Positions 17,109 through 25,395 of a stretch of DNA of 64,000 nucleotides are shown piece after piece. Source of the stretch: Pseudonocardia sp. HH130630-07 (GTDB taxonomy: Bacteria > Actinomycetota > Actinomycetes > Mycobacteriales > Pseudonocardiaceae); NCBI RefSeq assembly GCF_001698125.1, contig NZ_CP013854.1, positions 1,612,001 to 1,676,000 of the forward strand, in the 5' to 3' direction. The stretch's first letter is position 1. Each line of letters starts with the position of its first letter. The notes beneath the pieces were generated by a model. The model saw only the letters and a program-made list of their open reading frames with translations. It was not told where the DNA came from and searched no databases. Both the position numbers and the translations under genes were made by a program.

Positions 17109-18329
17109 TCAGACTCGCTCGACGATGGTGGCGATGCCCATGCCGCCGCCCACGCACAGCGTGGCCAGCCCGCGGCGCAGGTCCCGGCGCTCCAGCTCGT
17201 CGACCAGCGTTCCCAGGATCATCGCGCCGGTGGCGCCGAGCGGGTGGCCCATCGCGATGGCACCGCCGTTGACGTTCGTCTGCTCGTGCGAGATGCCCAT
17301 GTCGCGCATGTAGCGCAGGGCCACCGCGGCGAACGCCTCGTTGATCTCGAAGAGGTCGATGTCGTCGACGGTCAGGCCCGCCTTGGCGAGCGCCTTGCGC
17401 GACGCCGGGGCCGGTCCGGTCAACATGATCGTCGGGTCGGCGCCGGACAGCGCGGTGGAGACGATCCGGGCCCGCGGGGTCAGGCCGTTCGCCGACCCGG
17501 CGGCCTCGGTGCCGATCAGGGTGAGCGCGGCGCCGTCGACGATGCCCGAGGAGTTCCCGGCGTGGTGCACGTGGTCGATCTTCTCGACCCAGTGGTACTG
17601 CTGCAGGGCGACGGCGTCGAACCCGCCGTCGCGGCCCATCATCTCGAACGACGGCTTCAGCCCGCCCAGGCTCTCCAGCGTCGCCCCGGCGCGGACGTGC
17701 TCGTCGCGGTCGAGGACGGTGAGCCCGTTGCGGTCGGTCACCGGGACCACCGAGCGCGCGAAGTACCCGTTGGCCCAGGCCTTGGCGGCGCGGGTCTGCG
17801 ACTCGACGGCGAAGGTGTCGACGTCGGTGCGGGAGAAGCCCTCCAGGGTCGCGATCAGGTCGGCGCCGATGCCCTGCGGGACGAAGCCCGTCTCGTACGC
17901 GGTGTCCGGGTCCATCGCCCAGGCGCCGCCGTCGGAGCCCATCGGCACCCGGCTCATCACCTCGACGCCACCGGCGACGACCATCTCCTCCATCCCGGAG
18001 CGGACCTTCAGCGCCGCGGTGTTCACGGCCTCCAGGCCGGACGCGCAGAACCGGTTGAGCTGCACACCGGCCACGGTGTCCGGCAGCCCGGCCGCGATGG
18101 CCGCGGTCTTGGCGATGTCACCGCCCTGGTCGCCGATCGGCGAGACGACGCCGAGCACCAGGTCGTCGATCACCGCCGGGTCCAGCTCGGGGTGGCGCTC
18201 GCGCAGCGCGTCGATCAGGCCGACCACCAGCGAGATCGGCTTGACCTCGTGCAGCGAGCCGGAGGCCTTGCCCCGGCCGCGCGGTGTGCGGATCGCGTCG
18301 TAGATGTAGGCCTCGGGGATCTCGCTCAT
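17109..18329 (-). CDS. fadA: Acetyl-CoA C-acetyltransferase (thiolase)
   Basis: The 406-residue protein is a full-length thiolase. The nucleophilic Cys is in [12 protein letters not shown] near residue 91, the His in GHPLGATGA near residue 358 and the second Cys in TLCVGGGMG near the C-terminus. It cleaves 3-ketoacyl-CoA to acetyl-CoA and a shortened acyl-CoA. It is the promoter-proximal gene of the fadAB operon. The upstream region carries paired inverted repeats, which are probable binding sites of the divergent MerR regulator. Confidence 0.93.
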   Translation of the reverse strand: MSEIPEAYIYDAIRTPRGRGKASGSLHEVKPISLVVGLIDALRERHPELDPAVIDDLVLGVVSPIGDQGGDIAKTAAIAAGLPDTVAGVQLNRFCASGLEAVNTAALKVRSGMEEMVVAGGVEVMSRVPMGSDGGAWAMDPDTAYETGFVPQGIGADLIATLEGFSRTDVDTFAVESQTRAAKAWANGYFARSVVPVTDRNGLTVLDRDEHVRAGATLESLGGLKPSFEMMGRDGGFDAVALQQYHWVEKIDHVHHAGNSSGIVDGAALTLIGTEAAGSANGLTPRARIVSTALSGADPTIMLTGPAPASRKALAKAGLTVDDIDLFEINEAFAAVALRYMRDMGISHEQTNVNGGAIAMGHPLGATGAMILGTLVDELERRDLRRGLATLCVGGGMGIATIVERV

Positions 18330-18388
18330 CCGAACCTCTCGTGGGTCATCGGCACCGGACGGCGCTGGCAGCGCTGCCCTACTTCTCG

Positions 18389-18402
18389 GTAACCTTTGTT
18401 AC
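18389..18402. promoter_or_regulatory. GTAAC-N4-GTTAC inverted repeat upstream of fadA
   Basis: GTAAC (18389-18393) and GTTAC (18398-18402) form a perfect short inverted repeat 60 bp upstream of the thiolase start. A further GTAAC half lies at 18492-18496, just before the MerR gene. It may be an operator or part of a MerR-type promoter spacer. Confidence 0.4.
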
Positions 18403-18408
18403 AGCCAC

Positions 18409-18450
18409 GCTGTCACATGGGTCAAGGCACGCACCCGATTATGTGACAGC
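18409..18450. promoter_or_regulatory. Long-spaced inverted repeat GCTGTCACAT / ATGTGACAGC
   Basis: The 10-bp arms at 18409-18418 and 18441-18450 are perfect reverse complements, with a 22-bp spacer. A third CTGTCAC half-site occurs at 18469-18475. The element is in the middle of the fadA-merR divergent region and is the best candidate operator for the MerR-type regulator. Confidence 0.55.
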
Positions 18451-18505
18451 ATCGATGTTCCATCAAGACTGTCACGTTCATCGATCTCGCCGTAACCTGC
18501 TCGGC

Positions 18506-19318
18506 ATGTCCGCACCGGCCACTCCCGACGAGGAGCTCCTCACCGTCGACCAGCTCGCCGAGCGGACCGGCGTCTCGGTACGGACGATCCGGTTCTACGC
18601 CGGCCGCGGCCTCATCCGCGCGCCGCGGCTGCGCGGCCGGACCGGCCTCTACGACGCCGGTCACCGAGCCCGTCTCGAACTGGTCAGCGAGCTCACCGCA
18701 CTGGGCTTCACGCTGGCCGCCATCGAGAAACTGCTGGCCAGGGTGCCGCTGGACGCCGGCCCCGAGGAGCTGGCGCTGCACCGGGCGCTGCTCACGCCGT
18801 GGGTCCCGGAGCATCCCGAGGAGATCGGGTACGCCGAGCTGGACCAGCGCGCGGGCCGGCACCTCACCGCCGAGGACCTGTCCACACTGGAGAACCTGGG
18901 CGCGCTGACCCGCCGCGCGGGCACGGTCCGGGTACACGGCGAGATCTCGCTGGCCACCGCGCTCGACGCCCTGGACTCCGGCCTGCCGCCGGAGCTGTGG
19001 CAGCGCGCCCAGGCCACGATCGAGCGGCACACCGCGGCGCTGGCCGAGGACCTGATGGCGCTGTTCCAGGACGAGGTGCTGCAGCCCTACCGCGACCGCG
19101 GGCACCCGGCGACCGAGCGCGGACAGCTGGCCGCGGCGCTGTCCCGGCTCAAGCCGATCACGGTGCAGGGAGTCGTCGCCACGTTCGGCCGGGCGGTGAA
19201 CCGGACGATCCGCCAGCGCGTGGACGACAGCACCGACGACGGCACCGCCAGCACCGACAGAGCCGACGGCGGCACCGGCAGTGGCACCGACGGCGGCACG
19301 GGCCGCGCGACGGGCTGA
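18506..19318 (+). CDS. MerR family transcriptional regulator
   Basis: The 270-residue protein starts with a MerR winged helix (LTVDQLAERTGVSVRTIRFY, then the GRGLIRAPRLRGRTGLYDAG wing region and the LELVSELTALGFTLAAIEKLL dimerisation helix). A long C-terminal domain of unknown ligand follows, and a Thr/Gly/Asp-rich tail ends the protein. The position divergent to fadAB suggests it controls beta-oxidation, perhaps sensing acyl-CoA. The ATG at 18506 starts MSAPATPDEE; longer in-frame extensions would run through the operator region and are rejected. Confidence 0.88.
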   Translation: MSAPATPDEELLTVDQLAERTGVSVRTIRFYAGRGLIRAPRLRGRTGLYDAGHRARLELVSELTALGFTLAAIEKLLARVPLDAGPEELALHRALLTPWVPEHPEEIGYAELDQRAGRHLTAEDLSTLENLGALTRRAGTVRVHGEISLATALDALDSGLPPELWQRAQATIERHTAALAEDLMALFQDEVLQPYRDRGHPATERGQLAAALSRLKPITVQGVVATFGRAVNRTIRQRVDDSTDDGTASTDRADGGTGSGTDGGTGRATG

Positions 19319-19322
19319 CCGC

Positions 19323-20276
19323 TCACCCGGCCGGCACCGCGTCGCCGACACGGGCGCGGCGCACGGCACGGCGCAGCATCGCCCGCACCACCGGGGGGTG
19401 GAAGCGCCGGACCACCGCCCAGTAGAGACGGCCGCGGAACCCGTGCAGCCACACCCCCGTCGCGACCACCAGCCGGTCCGGTTCCCGGCGGACGACGCAC
19501 CGGAAGTCCAGGTGCCCCGCGTCGGCGCCGAGGAGGACCTCGCCGTCGCCCCGTTCGCAGGTGTCGAACTCGGCGCCGGTGCCGCGCTCGATCCCGGCCA
19601 GCCCGACCAGCAGCTGCCGCAGTCCCAGCAGGGCGAGCACGACCGGCGGTGGATCGCGGAAGACGGCGTCCGCCCAGCGCTGCGGGTCCACGGGGAGCCC
19701 GCGCTGCAGGTCGACGGCGAACGCGTCCGCCGCGTCGGCCCCGGCCGGGTCCAGCAGACCGCCGACCGGCACCGGGACCGCGCGCACGACGGGCCGCTCG
19801 GACAGTCCGCGCACCAGCCGCACCCACGGTGACCAGCGGTTCGCCCGGCCCGGACCGGTGCCGAGCGCCCGTTCGGCCCGGTCGAGGAGGTCCTCGACCA
19901 CCGCGTCGTGCAGCCACCGGACCACCAGCACCCAGTGCAGCCGCATCGCTCCGGTGGCGTGGCCGTCGATCTCGTGCCGGAGCAGGCAGCGCTGCGGCCC
20001 CAGCGGCTCGACGGTGAACGTGTGCGTGCCCCGCAACCCGATCCCCGGTTCGACGGTGAACCCGATCCGGCGGCCGGGCACGAGATCGGTGACGTGGTAC
20101 CGGATCGGGCCGTGCCCGCCGCCCGAACCGATCCGCAGCGGCTGGTCCAGCTCGATCGCGGCCCACTGCGGGGACGGCCACAGGACGTCCCGGGGGCCAC
20201 CGAGGTCCGCCAGCAGCGCTCCGGCGGCCTCCGCCGGGGCCGCGATCTCCCGAACGTGCACGTTCCGCACCCGCAT
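19323..20276 (-). CDS. SRPBCC domain fused to DUF2867-like domain
   Basis: The 317-residue protein appears to have two halves. Residues 1-150 follow the polyketide cyclase/SRPBCC pattern (VREIAAPAEAAGALLADLG, HTFTVEPLGPQRCLLRHEI and a C-terminal amphipathic helix). Residues 165-317 resemble DUF2867, with WADAVFRDPPPVVLALLGLR and the hallmark FRCVVRREPDRLVVATGVW. Function is unknown, and lipid or hydrophobic ligand binding is the inference. The ATG at 20276 follows a purine-rich GGGGGCGGC. It is divergent from the TetR gene across a palindromic operator, so that regulator probably represses it. Confidence 0.7.
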   Translation of the reverse strand: MRVRNVHVREIAAPAEAAGALLADLGGPRDVLWPSPQWAAIELDQPLRIGSGGGHGPIRYHVTDLVPGRRIGFTVEPGIGLRGTHTFTVEPLGPQRCLLRHEIDGHATGAMRLHWVLVVRWLHDAVVEDLLDRAERALGTGPGRANRWSPWVRLVRGLSERPVVRAVPVPVGGLLDPAGADAADAFAVDLQRGLPVDPQRWADAVFRDPPPVVLALLGLRQLLVGLAGIERGTGAEFDTCERGDGEVLLGADAGHLDFRCVVRREPDRLVVATGVWLHGFRGRLYWAVVRRFHPPVVRAMLRRAVRRARVGDAVPAG

Positions 20277-20301
20277 GCCGCCCCCAACCGTTCCATACGC
20301 C

Positions 20302-20322
20302 ACCGTATGTTTTCCGTACGGT
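20302..20322. promoter_or_regulatory. Candidate TetR operator ACCGTA-N9-TACGGT
   Basis: ACCGTA (20302-20307) and TACGGT (20317-20322) are perfect arms. The element is flanked by a partly overlapping CATAC/GTATG repeat (20294-20309). It lies 12 bp before the TetR start and 26 bp before the divergent SRPBCC gene, so both could be repressed from it. Confidence 0.6.
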
Positions 20323-20333
20323 AGCGTGCGGTC

Positions 20334-20921
20334 ATGCCCGGGCGGAAGCGGTTGACCCGTCACGACTGGGCCGCCGCCGCGCTGGCCGCCGTGGCCGCCG
20401 ACGGGCTGGCCGGGATCGCGGTGGAACCGATCGCAGCCCGCCTCGGCACGACGAAGGGCAGCTTCTACTGGCACTTCCGCAACCGGGAGTCGCTGGTCGA
20501 GGCGGCGCTGGAGCTGTGGGAGCAGCGCAACACCACCGCCGTCATCGCGACGACCGACGCGGACGACCCGCGCGCGGCGCTGCGGTCGTTGATGCTGGCC
20601 GTCTTCGTCTCGACGACGTCGCGGGCCGATCCGGACGCCGGGCGGGGGCACGCGGTCGAGGTCGCCCTGCAGGCGGGCGCCCACGATCCGCTCGTGCGGG
20701 CCGCGCTGGACCGGGTGAGCCACCGGCGGGTGGACCACCTGACGTCGCTGTTCGACCGGCTCGGCTTCGCCCCGGCGGACGCCCGGCACCGCGCGCTGCT
20801 CGCGTTCACCGCCTACCTCGGCCAGGTCCGGCTCGCCACCGCGACCCCCGGTCTGGTCCCGCGGGGTGCCGACCTCGACGGCTACCTCGATCGGCTGCTC
20901 GCCGCGCTCACCGGGCCGTAG
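20334..20921 (+). CDS. TetR family transcriptional regulator
   Basis: The 195-residue protein has a canonical TetR helix-turn-helix (AAVAADGLAGIAVEPIAARLG, then TTKGSFYWHFRNRESLVEAAL) and an all-helical ligand domain. The ATG at 20334 is directly after the palindromic operator. The thioesterase gene starts nine bases after its stop and is probably co-transcribed. The divergent SRPBCC/DUF2867 gene is a likely target. Confidence 0.9.
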   Translation: MPGRKRLTRHDWAAAALAAVAADGLAGIAVEPIAARLGTTKGSFYWHFRNRESLVEAALELWEQRNTTAVIATTDADDPRAALRSLMLAVFVSTTSRADPDAGRGHAVEVALQAGAHDPLVRAALDRVSHRRVDHLTSLFDRLGFAPADARHRALLAFTAYLGQVRLATATPGLVPRGADLDGYLDRLLAALTGP

Positions 20922-20930
20922 CATCGCGCC

Positions 20931-21365
20931 ATGGAGACCTTCGAGTTCCCGGTACGGGTGCGCTACCACGAGGTGGACGCGCAGGGCGTGGTCTTCAACG
21001 CCTGGTACCTCGCCTGGTTCGACGAGGCGATGACCGAGTTCCTGGAGGCCCGCGGCCTCACCTACCGGACGATGCTCGACGCCGGTTACGACGTCCAGCT
21101 CGTGCACACCGAGATCGACTGGCGGGCCGGGGTGGGCTGGGGCGAGGACGTCGCCGTCGCCGTGTCCACCGCACGGCTCGGGCGCACGAGCTTCGCCCTG
21201 GACTTCCAGGTCCGCAGCACCGACGCCGCCGGGAACCCGAGCGTCACCTGCGACTGCCGCACCGTCTACGTCGTGATCGCGGTCGACGGCTCCGGCAAGC
21301 AGGAGGTCCCGCAGCTGATCCGGGACGCGCTGGGCGAGCCCCGGCCGCTGCAGCCGCTGCCGTAG
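20931..21365 (+). CDS. Acyl-CoA thioesterase, 4-hydroxybenzoyl-CoA thioesterase type
   Basis: The 144-residue hotdog-fold protein has the 4HBT signature VRYHEVDAQGVVFNAWYLAWFDEAMTEF (seen as YHEVDAQGVVFNAWYLAWFD), with the catalytic Asp in EVDAQG. It hydrolyses acyl-CoA thioesters to free acid and CoA. It is nine bases downstream of the TetR gene, so it is probably controlled by it, and it fits the local acyl-CoA theme. The exact acyl substrate is unknown. Confidence 0.88.
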   Translation: METFEFPVRVRYHEVDAQGVVFNAWYLAWFDEAMTEFLEARGLTYRTMLDAGYDVQLVHTEIDWRAGVGWGEDVAVAVSTARLGRTSFALDFQVRSTDAAGNPSVTCDCRTVYVVIAVDGSGKQEVPQLIRDALGEPRPLQPLP

Positions 21366-21378
21366 TCCGGGCCGGGGC

Positions 21379-22557
21379 TCAGGCCGGCCGGATCCGGCCG
21401 CGCACCTCGCCGAGGGAGAACCGGGAACCGTCGGCGGCGGGGGCGGTCGCGGTGATGACGACCTCGTCGCCGTCAGCCAGCCAGGTGCGGGGCGGGCCAC
21501 CGGGCAGCGCGATCGGGTCGCGGCCGTTCCAGGACAGCTCCAGCAGGGACCCGAACCCGTCGCGGTCCGGGCCCGACACGGTGCCGGACCCGAGCAGGTC
21601 ACCGGCCCGCAGCGACGCCCCGTTCGACGTCAGGTGGGCCACCATCTGCTCGGCCGACCAGTACAGGTCCGCCGCGGGCGGGTCGGCGATCCGGTGCCCG
21701 TTCAGGTACACCGACAGGGCCACGTCGAGCCCCCGGGCCGGCTCGCGCGGGGTGAGGTGGGGCAACGCCGGGTCGCGGTGCTCCGGCAGCGGCACCCGGG
21801 CGGCGTCGAGCTCGCCGATCGGGGTCACCCAGGCCGAGATCGAGGTGGCGAACGACTTGCCCAGGTGCGGCCCGAGCGGGCGGCTCTCGAAACCCTGGAC
21901 GTCGCGGGCCGACCAGTCGTTGAGCAGCACGACGCCGAAGACGTGGTCGCCGGCGTCGTCCACCGGGACCGGGCCGGGCACCGGGCCGCCGAGGACGAAC
22001 CCGAGCTCGGCCTCGACGTCCAGGGCCCGGGTCGGGCCGAAGTCGCCCGCGGCGCGCTGACCGGCCGGCCGGGTCACCGGGCTCCCGCTGACCCGCACGG
22101 TCCCGGCCCGCCCGTGGTACCCGACGGGCATGTGGCCCCAGTTGGGCGTGAGCGGCTCCGCGTCCGGCCGGAAGATCAACCCGGCGTTGCGCGCGTGCTG
22201 CTCGCAGGCGTAGAAGTCGACGTAGTCGGCGACGGTGAACGGCAGGACCGGGACCAGTCCCTCGGCGGGCAGCCGGTGCGCGACGGCCTTCTCGTGGTCG
22301 TCGCGCCAGCTCCGCAGCCAGTCGACGACCTCGCGCCAGACCGGTGCCCCGGCGTCGAGCAGGCGGTCCAGGTTGGGCGCCGTCAGCAGGTCGGGGAACG
22401 GGCCGCGCTGGGCCGTGGCCAGCGAGCCGACGTCGAGCAGGCCGCCGTCGGGCAGCGGGCAGGCGATCCGGGAGCTGCCGGGGCGGCCGGCCCCGCCGAC
22501 GGCGCCGAGTGCGAGTCCCGGCGGCGGGACGGACGTGGGCTGCGGCGCGGTCGTCAC
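21379..22557 (-). CDS. fahA: Fumarylacetoacetase
   Basis: The 392-residue protein has the N-terminal SH3-like region and the FAH catalytic core. Metal and substrate motifs are visible: FYACEQHARNAG, YHGRAGTVRVSG, DVEAELGFVLGG, LLNDWSARDVQGFE and LGSGTVSGPD. It cleaves fumarylacetoacetate to fumarate and acetoacetate, the last step of tyrosine and homogentisate degradation. The other pathway enzymes are not in the window. The GTG at 22557 starts MTTAPQPTS. It is monocistronic and convergent with the thioesterase gene. Confidence 0.9.
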   Translation of the reverse strand: MTTAPQPTSVPPPGLALGAVGGAGRPGSSRIACPLPDGGLLDVGSLATAQRGPFPDLLTAPNLDRLLDAGAPVWREVVDWLRSWRDDHEKAVAHRLPAEGLVPVLPFTVADYVDFYACEQHARNAGLIFRPDAEPLTPNWGHMPVGYHGRAGTVRVSGSPVTRPAGQRAAGDFGPTRALDVEAELGFVLGGPVPGPVPVDDAGDHVFGVVLLNDWSARDVQGFESRPLGPHLGKSFATSISAWVTPIGELDAARVPLPEHRDPALPHLTPREPARGLDVALSVYLNGHRIADPPAADLYWSAEQMVAHLTSNGASLRAGDLLGSGTVSGPDRDGFGSLLELSWNGRDPIALPGGPPRTWLADGDEVVITATAPAADGSRFSLGEVRGRIRPA

Positions 22558-22669
22558 GGGGTGGACCGTACCGGCGATCGGGAACCTCCGGTGGGGTGAC
22601 GACGTTCGACCGGTGTGCCCGGTTCGTCCGGACCGGCGCGCGACCCCGATTCCAGGAGGACACCCGCAG

Positions 22670-23257
22670 ATGGGCCTGCTCGACAAGATCAAGGAACGCC
22701 TCACCGGAGGCGGCCAGGCGGCGGCCCCGCAGCAGCCCGCCGGCGTCGGCGGCGCGCCCCAGCACCTGCAGCAGCAGCCGCCGCAGGACCCGGACCAGCA
22801 GGCGGTCGAGCGGTACCGCTACATGCTCCGGACCGCCCCGCCGGAGCAGGTGGAGCAGGCGCACGCCGAGGCGTTCGCGAAGCTCACGCCGGAGCAGCGG
22901 CAGAAGGTCCTCACCGACGTCGGCTCGGCCGTCCCGGAGTCCGAGCGGGCCACCTCCACCGACCCGCAGGCGCTGGCCCGGATGGCGACCCGGGCCGAGA
23001 TGCGCGAGCCGGGCACGATGGAACGCTCGCTGGGCGGTGGCCGCGGGCCGGGGATGGGCGGCATGATCGCCGGTTCGCTGCTCGCCGGTGTCGCCGGAGC
23101 GTTCATCGGTACCGCGATCGCGGGCGCGATGTTCGACGATCCGGGCGCCGACGCGGCGGGCGAGGACGTCGCAGCGGGCGAGGAGCCCCCCGCCGAGGAC
23201 CCCGGCCTCGACGACGGCGGCGGGGACTTCGACATGGGCGGCGACTTCGACTTCTGA
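22670..23257 (+). CDS. Uncharacterised protein with a glycine-rich membrane segment
   Basis: The 195-residue protein starts [14 protein letters not shown], continues with a Gln/Pro-rich stretch and a helical middle ([20 protein letters not shown]), then has one hydrophobic glycine-zipper-like segment ([21 protein letters not shown]) and an acidic tail ending GGDFDF. The hydrophobic segment may insert into or associate with membrane. AGGAGGA at 22654 gives a sound start. I do not recognise a function. A perfect 22-bp-stem hairpin follows the stop. Confidence 0.75.
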   Translation: MGLLDKIKERLTGGGQAAAPQQPAGVGGAPQHLQQQPPQDPDQQAVERYRYMLRTAPPEQVEQAHAEAFAKLTPEQRQKVLTDVGSAVPESERATSTDPQALARMATRAEMREPGTMERSLGGGRGPGMGGMIAGSLLAGVAGAFIGTAIAGAMFDDPGADAAGEDVAAGEEPPAEDPGLDDGGGDFDMGGDFDF

Positions 23258-23278
23258 CCCACACCCCCACCCTTTCCC

Positions 23279-23327
23279 CACTCGTGGAGCTTCGGCCCGG
23301 CCACACCGGGCCGAAGCTCCACGAGTG
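23279..23327. repeat. 22-bp perfect hairpin, copy 1 of an intergenic hairpin family
   Basis: A perfect 22-bp inverted repeat (23279-23300 with 23306-23327) surrounds a five-base CCACA loop. The outer part reads CACTCGTGGAGCTTCGGCC. Nearly the same arm sequence, with G/A changes compensated on the other arm, occurs at 44244-44292. It lies 22 bp after a stop codon and may terminate transcription, but sequence conservation beyond pairing suggests a dispersed element. Confidence 0.75.
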
Positions 23328-23361
23328 CGTCCGGGGTTCGGCGAGACACCACCCCTCGACG

Positions 23362-23390
23362 CATGCCAGAGTCGCTACCCGGGCATCCGT
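23362..23390 (+). repeat. 29-bp direct repeat, copy 1
   Basis: The copy begins CATGCCAGAGTCGC and ends GGCATCCGT. It matches copy 2 at 25 of 29 positions. The start-to-start distance is 176 bp. Confidence 0.6.
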
Positions 23391-23537
23391 GCACCCGCGC
23401 AGCCACTCGACGCCCTCCCGCCAGGCGGTCGTCACGGCGCTCGCCCGTAGGCGATCCGGCGGTCCGGCGGGGCGGGACGATTCCCGGGTCGCTGCCGGCC
23501 GGTGTCGACGGATCCGCTCTGGCAGCGGCCGGGCACC

Positions 23538-23566
23538 CATGCCACAGTCGCCATCCGAGCATCCGT
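23538..23566 (+). repeat. 29-bp direct repeat, copy 2
   Basis: The copy begins CATGCCACAGTCGC and ends AGCATCCGT, 38 bp upstream of the mycothiol dehydrogenase start. The position suggests a promoter or operator role for the formaldehyde detoxification operon. Confidence 0.6.
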
Positions 23567-23604
23567 CCCAGCGGGCGGCATCGAGGACGAGTGGAGTACG
23601 AGCG

Positions 23605-24693
23605 ATGGCACAGCAGGTACGTGGAGTCGTGGCCCGGTCCAAGGGCGCACCCGTCACGGTCGAGACGATCGTGATCCCGGACCCCGGGCCCGGCGAAGCC
23701 GTGGTGAAGATCCAGGCCTGCGGGGTCTGTCACACCGACCTGTCTTACCGGGAGGGTGGGATCAACGACGAGTTCCCGTTCCTGCTCGGCCACGAGGCCG
23801 CCGGGCACGTCGAGTCGATCGGCGAGGGCGTCATCGACCTGGAGGTGGGCGACTACGTCGTGCTCAACTGGCGCGCCGTCTGCGGCGTCTGCCGTGCCTG
23901 CAAGAAGGGCAAGCCCCAGTACTGCTTCGACACCCACAACGCGAAGCAGCCGATGACCCTCACCGACGGCACCGAGCTCTCGCCCGCCCTGGGCATCGGC
24001 GCGTTCGTCGAGAAGACCCTCGTCGCCGCCGGTCAGTGCACCAAGGTCAACCCCGACGCCCCCGCCAAGGTTGCAGGCCTGCTCGGCTGCGGCGTCATGG
24101 CCGGGCTGGGCGCCGCGGTCAACACCGGCCAGATCGGGCGCGGCGACTCCATCGCGGTCATCGGCTGCGGCGGCGTCGGCGACGCGGCCATCGCCGGGGC
24201 CAAGCTGGCCGGTGCCACCACGATCATCGCGGTGGACACCGATCCGAAGAAGCTCACGTGGGCGCAGGAGTTCGGGGCCACGCACACCGTGAACCCGAAG
24301 GACGAGGACACCGTCGACGCGATCCGCCGCTTCACCGGCGGCAACGGCGCGGACGTCGTCGTCGAGGCGGTGGGCCGCCCGGAGACCTACAAGCAGGCGT
24401 TCTACGCCCGCGACCTGGCCGGCACCGTGGTCCTGGTCGGCGTGCCCTACCCGGACATGATGGTCCCGGAGATCCCGCTGATCGACTTCTTCGGACGGGG
24501 CGGGGCGCTGAAGTCGTCCTGGTACGGCGACTGCCTGCCCAGCCGTGACTTCCCGATGTATGTCGACCTGTATCTGCAGGGCAAGTTCCCACTGGACAAG
24601 TTCGTCACCGAGGAGACCACGCTGGACGGCGTCGAGGCGGCGTTCGAGAAGATGCACAACGGCGAGGTCCTCCGCTCGGTGGTGGTCCTCTGA
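23605..24693 (+). CDS. mscR: S-(hydroxymethyl)mycothiol dehydrogenase
   Basis: The 362-residue zinc dehydrogenase matches the mycothiol-dependent formaldehyde dehydrogenase family: an opening [17 protein letters not shown], catalytic zinc motifs [14 protein letters not shown] and [10 protein letters not shown], structural zinc cysteines in [15 protein letters not shown], and Rossmann motif [12 protein letters not shown]. Formaldehyde reacts with mycothiol to an S-hydroxymethyl adduct, which this enzyme oxidises with NAD to S-formylmycothiol. Mycothiol is specific to actinobacteria. The gene overlaps the metallo-hydrolase downstream by one base. Formaldehyde could come from oxidation of methyl or C1 groups by the diiron monooxygenase encoded 9 kb away, which is inference. 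Confidence 0.92.
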   Translation: MAQQVRGVVARSKGAPVTVETIVIPDPGPGEAVVKIQACGVCHTDLSYREGGINDEFPFLLGHEAAGHVESIGEGVIDLEVGDYVVLNWRAVCGVCRACKKGKPQYCFDTHNAKQPMTLTDGTELSPALGIGAFVEKTLVAAGQCTKVNPDAPAKVAGLLGCGVMAGLGAAVNTGQIGRGDSIAVIGCGGVGDAAIAGAKLAGATTIIAVDTDPKKLTWAQEFGATHTVNPKDEDTVDAIRRFTGGNGADVVVEAVGRPETYKQAFYARDLAGTVVLVGVPYPDMMVPEIPLIDFFGRGGALKSSWYGDCLPSRDFPMYVDLYLQGKFPLDKFVTEETTLDGVEAAFEKMHNGEVLRSVVVL

Positions 24694-25322
24694 TGGCCTC
24701 CCCGATCGACCACGTCGTCACGTCCGGCACGTTCAACCTCGACGGCGGGTCCTTCGACGTCGACAACAACGTCTGGATCGTCGGCGACGACCGCGAGGTG
24801 TTCGTCATCGACGCCGCGCACGACGCCGACGCCATCGCCGCCGCCGTCGGCGACCGGACCGTCAAGGCGATCGTGTGCACCCACGCCCACGACGATCACG
24901 TCAACCAGGCCCCGGCGCTGGCGGACCGGTTCGGAGCGCCGATCCTGCTCAACCCGGCCGAGAAGGTCCTCTGGGACATGACCTGGCCGGACCGCCGCCC
25001 CGACGACACCCTCGCCGACGGGCAGGAACTGTCCGCGGGCGGGATCGACCTGCGCGTCCTGCAGACCCCCGGCCACTCGCCGGGCTCGTCCTGCCTGTAC
25101 GCCCCCGAGCTGGGGATCGTGTTCACCGGCGACACCCTGTTCCAGGGCGGACCCGGCGCCACTGGCCGGTCGTACTCGAGCTTCGACACGATCATCGAGT
25201 CGATCCGGACGACGCTGCTGACCCTGCCCGGGGACACCCAGGTCCGCACCGGGCACGGCGACTCCACCAGGATCGGCGACGAGGCACCGCACCTGGAGGA
25301 ATGGATCCGCAACGGATCCTGA
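24693..25322 (+). CDS. MBL-fold metallo-hydrolase, partner of the mycothiol dehydrogenase
   Basis: The 209-residue protein has the metallo-beta-lactamase zinc motif THAHDDHVN, the downstream TPGHSPGSSCL His and FTGDTLF Asp, and the terminal GHGDSTRIG His. The ATG shares its A with the TGA of the dehydrogenase gene, so the two are co-translated. In actinobacteria this pairing is conserved, and the hydrolase is thought to act on S-formylmycothiol, releasing formate and mycothiol. That role is known by association with the family and inferred here. Confidence 0.88.
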   Translation: MASPIDHVVTSGTFNLDGGSFDVDNNVWIVGDDREVFVIDAAHDADAIAAAVGDRTVKAIVCTHAHDDHVNQAPALADRFGAPILLNPAEKVLWDMTWPDRRPDDTLADGQELSAGGIDLRVLQTPGHSPGSSCLYAPELGIVFTGDTLFQGGPGATGRSYSSFDTIIESIRTTLLTLPGDTQVRTGHGDSTRIGDEAPHLEEWIRNGS

Positions 25323-25333
25323 CCCGGCCGACG

Positions 25334-25365
25334 CCGGCCCGGCCCCCGGCACCGGGCCGGGCCGG
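25334..25365. terminator. 12-bp hairpin between convergent genes
   Basis: CCGGCCCGGCCC (25334-25345) pairs perfectly with GGGCCGGGCCGG (25354-25365) over an eight-base loop, 12 bp after the metallo-hydrolase stop and 30 bp from the convergent MFS stop. Confidence 0.7.
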
Positions 25366-25395
25366 TCCGGGACCCGGCGAGACGGACCGCCGGCC

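Larger units (their letters stand above)
23258..23604. other. 347-bp intergenic region upstream of the formaldehyde operon
   Basis: This gap contains the hairpin at 23279-23327 and then a pair of 29-bp imperfect direct repeats (23362-23390 and 23538-23566). No plausible small gene was found. It should hold the promoter of the mycothiol dehydrogenase operon. Confidence 0.6.

Noticed and set aside
14893..17313. An 806-codon plus-strand open frame opposite fadB
   Set aside because: It has no family features and mirrors a clearly functional multifunctional enzyme on the other strand.
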